Below are positions 59,136-64,000 of a stretch of 64,000 bases of DNA, piece by piece. The position numbers and the translations under genes are program-made. Source of the DNA: Cohnella hashimotonis (GTDB taxonomy: Bacteria > Bacillota > Bacilli > Paenibacillales > Paenibacillaceae); contig NZ_JAGRPV010000001.1 of assembly GCF_030014955.1 (NCBI RefSeq), forward strand, positions 5,890,001 to 5,954,000. The letters are read 5' to 3'. How positions within the stretch are numbered: the first letter of the stretch is position 1; every line of letters begins with the position of its first letter. The notes below the pieces were generated by a model, which saw nothing but the letters and a program-made list of their open reading frames with translations, was not told the origin of the DNA and did not search any database.

Positions 59136-59477
59136 TTAGCGGATCAGTAAGTCCAGTTTTTTAATTACCTCTGACAGAATCTCTGGTGGCACTTTACAAA
59201 TGAACGCTGCCTGTCTTGATTGCCAGTCGAGACTTTTTACCTGATCTGCCAGGATGACTCCTTCGATTGGCAAATCCTGCGGGATAATTACTTCGAACGG
59301 GTAGCCCTTTTGCTTGGAAGTTACCGGACAGAGCAAGGAAAGTCCGACCTTACCATTATAAGATGCAGGCGAAACGACCAAAGCCGGGCGTTTACCTGCC
59401 TGCTCATGCCCTGCTTGCGGGTTGAACTGCAACCATACCAAGTCGCCGCGATCCGGTACGTATTCTTTGCTTACCAT
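59136..59477 (-). CDS. mazF: MazF/PemK-family endoribonuclease toxin
   Basis: A 113-residue type II toxin of the MazF/PemK/Kid fold. Segments match the family: the opening DRGDLVWLQFNPQAGHEQAGKRPALVVSP, the core strand LSLLCPVTSKQKGYPFEV, and the C-terminal VILADQVKSLDWQSR with the catalytic Arg and Ser. MazF enzymes cut mRNA at short sequences, often ACA or UACAU. It overlaps the antitoxin gene by seven bases and is transcribed from the same promoter. The pair sits between the two copies of a tandem duplication. Confidence 0.93.
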   Translation of the reverse strand: MVSKEYVPDRGDLVWLQFNPQAGHEQAGKRPALVVSPASYNGKVGLSLLCPVTSKQKGYPFEVIIPQDLPIEGVILADQVKSLDWQSRQAAFICKVPPEILSEVIKKLDLLIR

Positions 59478-59701
59478 GCTTCCCGTCCTTGTGGCTTACC
59501 GGTAGGAATCTCAGTGTGGACATTATCCGGCGTGATTTGGGACAGCAGCTCATCGAGCGCTTTCGACTTCGGCTTGATTACAAGGTGACCGCCTTCAATA
59601 TCCAAGTCGATTTCGGTTCCTTCCTCGATCCCCACCTTCATGGCAAGGGATTTCGGGATGCGAATGCCGAGGGAATTACCCCACTTTTGGACCTGAAACA
59701 T
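59471..59701 (-). CDS. mazE: MazE-like antitoxin (AbrB fold)
   Basis: A 76-residue antitoxin. The N-terminal AbrB/MazE DNA-binding fold is clear in MFQVQKWGNSLGIRIPKSLA and in IEEGTEIDLDIEGGHLVIKP. The C-terminal 30 residues (SKALDELLSQITPDNVHTEI) should wrap the toxin. ATG 59701 has AGGGGG seven bases upstream; an in-frame codon at 59740 lacks a site. It binds and neutralises the MazF protein and usually represses its own operon. An inverted repeat overlaps the promoter at 59719-59737. Confidence 0.92.
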   Translation of the reverse strand: MFQVQKWGNSLGIRIPKSLAMKVGIEEGTEIDLDIEGGHLVIKPKSKALDELLSQITPDNVHTEIPTGKPQGREAW

Positions 59702-59718
59702 GTTACCGCCCCCTAAAA

Positions 59719-59759
59719 TGTATAAACAAAGTATACACATAAAGTCATTAAAAAATCAA
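59719..59759 (-). promoter_or_regulatory. MazEF promoter with inverted-repeat operator
   Basis: On the minus strand TTGATT (59754-59759), 18 bases, and TATACT (59730-59735) form the promoter. The inverted repeat TGTATA-AACAAAG-TATACA (59719-59737) covers the -10 box, as expected for autorepression by the MazE-MazF complex. Confidence 0.65.
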
Positions 59760-59858
59760 TTCGAGGTGGCGTATGATTGGAAGTGATTACCTAAAGCACA
59801 GAGCAAGAATAATGTTTCTGATAGGCGAAAGGAAAGGTGATTGAAGGAAGAAATAACG

Positions 59859-60041
59859 ATTGCGGCGAAATGACAACTGTCGTAAACGGCGAGGAAAAGC
59901 AGCTGCTCGGCGCTCCTTACATCTCGAACGGGCGCACCATGCTGCCGTTCCGCTTCCTCGGAGAAGCGCTCGGCTTTGACGTCTCATGGGACTCCGCAAC
60001 GCGAGAGGTCGGTTGACGCTGGGCTCGCAGTCGCACAAGTA
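59859..60041 (+). pseudogene. 3' fragment of a stalk-domain gene
   Basis: Sixty codons matching the end of the 57670 gene (EEKQLLGAPY, TMLPFRFLGEALGFDVSWD), with no signal peptide or 5' portion. One missing base before the end yields a TGA; in the next frame the terminal residues (TLGSQSHK, stop) still match. It belongs to the second duplication copy and is not expected to make a protein. It is followed by a 59-base fragment of the kinase gene end at 60040-60098. Confidence 0.82.
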
Positions 60042-60098
60042 ATTGGATAAGAGCCCGGAAGAAGGAAGTTGTTTAAGGTTACGTTGGTGCGGGGTTAG
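60040..60098 (+). other. Fragment matching the end of the histidine kinase gene (copy 2)
   Basis: A third occurrence of the kinase 3' end, with the same stop codon (GGGGTTAG) and one base deleted relative to copy 1. It lies directly after the stalk fragment, mirroring the arrangement at 58711. Confidence 0.75.
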
Positions 60099-60126
60099 GG
60101 AGAGCGGCATCGTTATCAAAACCGCA

Positions 60127-60420
60127 TTATAAAATGGTGACGTTAGCACTCTCTCTCCCAGCCCATAACTTGAAGCTGTATCCTGGTTCGAGCAAGTGCG
60201 GTGCCTTGTCTACGATAAAAGCGACATCCGCGTAGGTGCGCGATTCGTCGATCACTTCTGTGACGCGAACCAAGACAGTCCATGCATCGCCATGAATGAT
60301 CTTGCCGACGACCTCTCCAAATATAACGACAACATCGCGAAGCCATTCATTTAAGGGGAATTTGTTCGGGTCTTTATCTTTATCCCATTCAATGATGGCT
60401 TTGCGGTGTTTTCTCTCCAC
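60127..60420 (-). CDS. Hypothetical protein, 97 aa (intact duplicate)
   Basis: A 97-residue cytosolic protein of unknown family: MERKHRKAIIEWDKDKDPNKF, then NEWLRDVVVIFGEVVGKII, HGDAWTVLVRVTEVI and a C-terminal YSFKLWAGRESANVTI. Start is GTG at 60420, six bases after AGGAGG; this agrees with the ATG of the frameshifted copy at 59094. The pattern of strands and one helix suits a small regulatory or antitoxin-like protein, but I cannot name a family. It has been duplicated together with fragments of neighbouring genes and only this copy is open. Confidence 0.75.
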   Translation of the reverse strand: MERKHRKAIIEWDKDKDPNKFPLNEWLRDVVVIFGEVVGKIIHGDAWTVLVRVTEVIDESRTYADVAFIVDKAPHLLEPGYSFKLWAGRESANVTIL

Positions 60421-60473
60421 ACGGGTTGCCTCCTTTTTATGTACGTAAATGCCAATCATTGTCCTCTGCTATT

Positions 60474-61688
60474 TTATTTACTCGCTCTCTTCTTTAGTTT
60501 TCGTAGAGCAAACGCTCTCGTATCTTCGTAGCTGTCATACGAGCATTCTTCCAGTATCTCTCGAGGAAGTATTTTTCTTTTAGCCATTTTTTGAATCAAT
60601 GAATTTCTGCAAAATGAACACAGCGTTTGTCTGTACATGTAGAAAAAGACGGATGGATCAATTCTAACGGATCGGTTATCCAATAGATCTTCTATCTTCA
60701 TAAAAACGCCATGCCAGCCGTTATCCTCATAAGATACTGTCAGGCCTTGAAGACCTTCGACAAGAATGCTTTCACTTTCAGGCTTATAGCAAGCGCACAA
60801 AAGGCTCAGTGCATTTGCGAGCTCTTTCTTTTGCGTAATCAGGTTTATCGCGAAGCTGTTCGTCCGTTCTGACGGTAAAAGCTGAAGCATCTCAAAAGCA
60901 ATGTCTCGTATGGACCGATCATCACTTTCTGTAAGGTCAAAAACAATCTGTTAGCCCAATGGGAAACGAACTTTCTTGAACGTCCATAATAGGCCTAGTT
61001 TTGTTGCCAAATCGGATTCTTCAATAGCACGCTTTGCTAACTTTACTAAGTCCGTATCTGTAGCCACTTTGGCATACCGAAGTGAAAGCATCCGGCTTCG
61101 AATGGGATTTTCTCTTGCGGTTTGAATCAGGTTTTCTAATGTCGGTGCGGGAATACCCTCTTTATTTGGCGTCTCTGAAGGTGACACAGCCATCAGAAAT
61201 GCATTTATTTGTTCCGATTTAGCCGCATTTTTCTGTAGATATTTATCGACACGTTTGTCTCCAAACTTATTTTTTGAATTCGCGTAAAACCAATCTACTT
61301 GAACGGACTTGCTGTTCTCTAGGATGCGTTCGCCAAGCTGTGTAACAATGCTCTTAAAAGCAGAAAACTCATCTATGGACGTGAGCCATATACAAAGCCA
61401 TTCTAAATTATTCTTTTGTTTCCGAGTAGTACGTTGTGAAAGTGTTCCCAGCAAAATACGATACTTTTCATATAATGTGTCCCTGGCTTTCATGCTGCCA
61501 TCCATAGAAAATGAATCTAAAAGCTCGCACAGCTGATTGAATAATCCTGCATCCAAATTTTTTCTCATAAATCTTTGGATGATGGCTTGCTCAAAGAAAT
61601 CCCGATCTTCAAATAGGCCAATTGCTTCATACAAAAAAATCCCACGTCCCCCTTCGCTTTGCATGTCATAGCAAGTATTCCGAATCAA
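60474..61688 (-). pseudogene. Helical-repeat protein gene interrupted by one in-frame TAA
   Basis: Two open stretches, 60951-61688 (245 codons) and 60474-60890, lie in the same frame with the codons between also open, so a single TAA at 60951-60953 splits one gene of about 404 codons. The sequence passes smoothly across it: WTFKKVRFPLG, stop, QIVFDLTESDDRSIRDIAFEML. The product would be a helical, HEAT-like protein with no recognised family (EWLCIWLTSIDEFSAFKSIVTQLG, SYEDTRAFALRKLKK). No clear ribosome site marks the 5' end, so an N-terminal part may also be missing. It lies beside the AAA/PIN pair on AT-rich DNA. Confidence 0.72.
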
Positions 61689-61764
61689 ATCCCTTTAATC
61701 CCCTTCAAAATTTTACTATATTTCTAGATTGCTGAACGTTTAAGTTCTCGACAATATTTATAGT

Positions 61765-61797
61765 ACAAAAAAAGACCAAGGCTACAAGCCCTAGTCT
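61765..61797 (-). terminator. Terminator of the AAA/PIN operon
   Basis: An 11-bp stem (AGACTAGGGCT / AGCCTTGGTCT, two G-U pairs, three-base loop) at 61773-61797 is followed on the minus strand by TTTTTTT. It is about 75 bases after the PIN gene stop. Confidence 0.85.
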
Positions 61798-61870
61798 CAA
61801 CCCCAATCTCCCCTTAGTCTTTCAAAGCTATCAAGATGGAATTTCCATATAAAGGACATGATTTGCGCAA

Positions 61871-62359
61871 CTATCTATTTCTTCTTCTTCGAATTGCTGG
61901 CATTTCTTCGTAATAAGATTTCAAATGATTGTCTAAACTCCATATTCTTATTGACCCTATTGCGGGAACAATATCCTTATACTTTTTGTATACTTGCACT
62001 ATCGAAAGGTCACCGATTCCAATCTCCATTACTGCATGCTCGACAACTGCACCTGATATTTCTAACAAATCTTCACGCTCGAACTCTTGACCAAAATATG
62101 TCCACGGAGCCTGATCATTCACCGTTCTCTTAATTAATTCAGACATTGTTTGAGCTCGTTCTCTTCTCAAATTGCCATCAGCAATATGTGCAATATGATT
62201 ACCCGTTTCAATTATAGTTGCCAAGGGTAGAATCAATGTTTGCTGATTATCTTCTTGCAAAAGTGCCAGTTCTACAATAACTTCTCGATGGTTCTGATTC
62301 ATGTGGGGAATGTTGATTATATTGCACAGGATAGAAGTGTCGATAATACTCACATGCAT
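61871..62359 (-). CDS. PIN-like nuclease domain protein
   Basis: A 162-residue protein with PIN-domain features. Four acidic residues are well placed: Asp7 in SIIDTSILCNI, Glu51 in IIETGNHIAHIAD, Asp117 in IGIGDLSIVQVYKKY, and Asp143 in IRIWSLDNHLKSY. These would bind the metal of an RNA-cutting active site. Basic C-terminal tail RRRRNR. ATG 62357-62359 is two bases after the stop of the AAA-ATPase gene, so translation is coupled. A nuclease effector controlled by an ATPase sensor is the natural reading. AT-rich. Confidence 0.75.
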   Translation of the reverse strand: MHVSIIDTSILCNIINIPHMNQNHREVIVELALLQEDNQQTLILPLATIIETGNHIAHIADGNLRRERAQTMSELIKRTVNDQAPWTYFGQEFEREDLLEISGAVVEHAVMEIGIGDLSIVQVYKKYKDIVPAIGSIRIWSLDNHLKSYYEEMPAIRRRRNR

Positions 62360-62361
62360 TC

Positions 62362-63627
62362 CTATACTCCCAACCAGCCTAAATCATTGCTGCTGTTATC
62401 TGGCTTCTTTAATGCTTTTACCAATTCATCTTTCACAGTTAGGTCGCCTAAATTACCTTTTGATAATAAGGTAGGTAAAGATTCAATATCTGGCAAAGCA
62501 TAAAATTTGCTCGAACCATCATTCGGATCTCTGTAACATAGAACAACGCCTAATAACTCTTCTCTCGTAAGTGCATTAAGCAAAGTAGGGTTATGCGTTG
62601 TGATAATAACATCGATTTGCTTTTCTTGGGTTAGTCTAGATATGGTTTGAATTAACGTTTTGATTCTGCTTGGATGAATTCCATTATCAACTTCTTCAAT
62701 TACAATCATACTGCCTGGCTCTTCACTGATTAGAGAAGATAATATTGCCAAATATCGGAGTGTACCGTCTGACAATCGCTTTGCCTCAACAAATTCAGAG
62801 CGCTCTCCATACCGTTCTTTTAATCGAAACATAACATCGCCAATTGAAGTTTCAATAAATGAAATATCCAATATCTCATTTTCCGGCAATTCTTTTAATG
62901 CCTTTAACAGACCTTTTTTGTATTCTTTATTCTGGCATAATTGATACAGTACGGAAGATATATTGTCAGCTGTCGGCCTCAGTTCGTGGTCACTCATTCT
63001 TGAATAATCTCTCATGCGACTAGGGAGCGGATCTAAAAATAAGATCTTTCCCAAGCGCTCTAAAACTAAATTAATATAAGTAACATTCTTTTTGTTATTT
63101 TCGGTTGTCACAGGCATTTTAGATGATAGTTGAGCTAGTATAGAAACAGAGCGAATACATGTAAGCTCGGGATTTCTACCCTTTCTTCCATTATTGTATT
63201 CGACGTTAATATCACTAAATTCATCAGATGTATCTTTCGTTTGAAAAATGACAATCGTTTTTGCATTAGAAGAACGTTTATACAGATGTTCTGCAAGTAT
63301 AAAAACTCGATTGCTGATTTTTATAGTGATTGAGTATTCAAGATCATAATTTTCATCGATATCCACCAAACAGCCTAATGTAAAAGTATCCGTACCAATC
63401 CTAGGGCAGCCTATACTTCCACCTCTGATTTCACTGTCAACATTTTTCGATCCATCAAGTATTACTGCCAGTTCTCTCCCGGATGATATTTCGGAAAGAA
63501 TCTTTATTCCCTCAATCCCATTAGTCTTACCACCTGCGTTGGTACCGATTATAGAAGTTAATTTCTCTATTTCTAAAATTGATTGATCAAAGCTTTTGAA
63601 GTTTTGGAACGAAAAACTTTTTAGCAT
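62362..63627 (-). CDS. AAA-family (ABC-like, OLD/AAA15 type) ATPase
   Basis: A 421-residue SMC/ABC-like ATPase of the single-domain AAA15/AAA21 type. Walker A IIGTNAGGKTNGIEG (28-36), signature-like KRLSDGTLRYLAILSS, Walker B SMIVIEEVDNGIHPSR and the switch TTHNPTLLNAL are all present. No TOPRIM domain follows, unlike OLD nucleases. Start at 63627, which follows AGGAGG by six bases. Extended -10 promoter at 63674. Together with the PIN gene it makes a two-gene unit, like several ATPase-plus-nuclease defence modules. The sequence is strongly AT-rich compared with the carbohydrate genes, so horizontal acquisition is likely. Confidence 0.82.
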   Translation of the reverse strand: MLKSFSFQNFKSFDQSILEIEKLTSIIGTNAGGKTNGIEGIKILSEISSGRELAVILDGSKNVDSEIRGGSIGCPRIGTDTFTLGCLVDIDENYDLEYSITIKISNRVFILAEHLYKRSSNAKTIVIFQTKDTSDEFSDINVEYNNGRKGRNPELTCIRSVSILAQLSSKMPVTTENNKKNVTYINLVLERLGKILFLDPLPSRMRDYSRMSDHELRPTADNISSVLYQLCQNKEYKKGLLKALKELPENEILDISFIETSIGDVMFRLKERYGERSEFVEAKRLSDGTLRYLAILSSLISEEPGSMIVIEEVDNGIHPSRIKTLIQTISRLTQEKQIDVIITTHNPTLLNALTREELLGVVLCYRDPNDGSSKFYALPDIESLPTLLSKGNLGDLTVKDELVKALKKPDNSSNDLGWLGV

Positions 63628-63673
63628 TTTCCCCCTCCTTACCATTGTATCGAACTTCCTTCACATACTACTC

Positions 63674-63682
63674 ATTATAACA
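63674..63682 (-). promoter_or_regulatory. Extended -10 promoter of the AAA/PIN operon
   Basis: The minus strand reads TGTTATAAT, a TGn-extended perfect -10 box, about 50 bases upstream of the ATPase start. The -35 is weak (TTTGGC at 16-base spacing). The rest of the 291-base gap to the next gene shows nothing else that I can support. Confidence 0.6.
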
Positions 63683-63918
63683 GATTACATTCACTGCCAA
63701 ACAAGAAAGGCTCCTCTTGCCTTCATTGCTAATAATGTGAATTCTGGATAACCAACCTGCTCCGAAGCATACTTATATGGCTCTCAGGATATATGCTCAG
63801 AGCCAGAAGCCCCCTGCAAGCTCTATCTTAAAGTTTTCTTTACGTTTCATATATCGACAAATCTCCCCTGATAAAATGGAAGAAGGAAAATCGATATTAT
63901 CCTTCAGGGGGACAAACG

Positions 63919-64000
63919 ATGAAGAAAAAATTTGTGGGTTTGTTGATGGCGGTGCTGCTGTGCTTTCACTTTTCGGTCAGCTTTGCAGCAGGCGCAGCGA
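63919..64000 (+). CDS. Secreted protein, 5' end only
   Basis: The first 27 codons of a gene that runs off the right edge. The sequence MKKKFVGLLMAVLLCFHF, then SVSFAAGAA, is a typical signal peptide with cleavage near the Ala-rich end. ATG 63919 is seven bases after GGGGG. Nothing can be said of the mature protein. Confidence 0.7.
   Translation, partial: MKKKFVGLLMAVLLCFHFSVSFAAGAA

Larger units (their letters stand above)
59859..60420. repeat. Tandem segmental duplication, copy 2
   Basis: Second copy of the unit at 58531-59094. Here the stalk-gene end is broken by a one-base deletion, while the downstream 97-codon gene is intact, the reverse of copy 1. Together with the MazEF operon this fills 59136-60420. 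Confidence 0.85.

Overview
The window looks like chromosome of a GC-rich member of the Paenibacillaceae (Paenibacillus/Cohnella type). Signs of this are sigma-A style promoters (TTGACA/TATAAT), strong AGGAGG ribosome sites, LplB/YtcP-type sugar permeases beside large lipoprotein binding proteins, a membrane-tethered AraC regulator, S-layer homology (SLH) repeats, a copper-amine-oxidase-type stalk domain, and CcpA-like cre boxes. No rRNA, tRNA, CRISPR array or phage was seen.

Layout. (1) 1-15.5 kb: a minus-strand carbohydrate operon behind a membrane AraC regulator. It encodes a binding lipoprotein, a 2004-residue secreted beta-helix (pectin-lyase-like) protein, two permeases, a predicted alpha/alpha-barrel glycosidase, an aldo/keto reductase and a lactonase-like amidohydrolase cut by the window edge. 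(2) 15.7-21.7 kb: housekeeping and stress genes: YdeI-like, VOC/YafY pair, a pectin-binding-like lipoprotein, an ankyrin protein and the formaldehyde-fixing hxlA-hxlB-hxlR set. (3) 21.7-22.5 kb: a repeat-rich gap. (4) 22.5-41.2 kb: a glycan locus with two permeases, binding lipoprotein, GH38 alpha-mannosidase, GH2 beta-mannosidase, a secreted protein of unrecognised family, a divergent GntR/LacI-type regulator, and a separately transcribed SLH-anchored paralogue of the secreted protein. (5) 41.2-50.6 kb: repeats, a small sugar-catabolic cluster (two SIS proteins, TIM-barrel protein, DeoR regulator, BadF-type kinase), an AraC regulator/Gfo-Idh-MocA pair, and more repeats. (6) 50.6-55.7 kb: membrane protein, XRE regulator, and a thiol-redox operon (thioredoxin-like, CcdA, peroxiredoxin) divergent from an OmpR-type two-component system. 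(7) 55.9-64 kb: an accessory region with an orphan immunity-like protein, methyltransferase, stalk-domain protein, a tandem duplication enclosing a MazEF module, a nonsense-interrupted gene, and an AAA-ATPase/PIN-nuclease pair on AT-rich DNA.

The glycan locus is the most coherent candidate for an undescribed system. Two homologous secreted proteins share an EEP(E/D) motif and a DG-x3-Q-x-WS-(N/D)T motif in a predicted barrel. One lies in the mannosidase/transport operon and one is tethered to the S-layer. The two promoters carry the same 17-bp site (16 of 17 bases identical) over the -35 box. I read this as a surface-cleave, import and trim pathway for a mannose-containing glycan, with the secreted pair as a possible new glycosidase family.

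The other striking feature is repeat density. There are three dispersed copies of a roughly 185-bp element with constant internal spacing and mutually complementary arms, a fourth element with nearly the same geometry but different sequence, and minisatellites with 5, 11, 13 and 18-bp units between genes.
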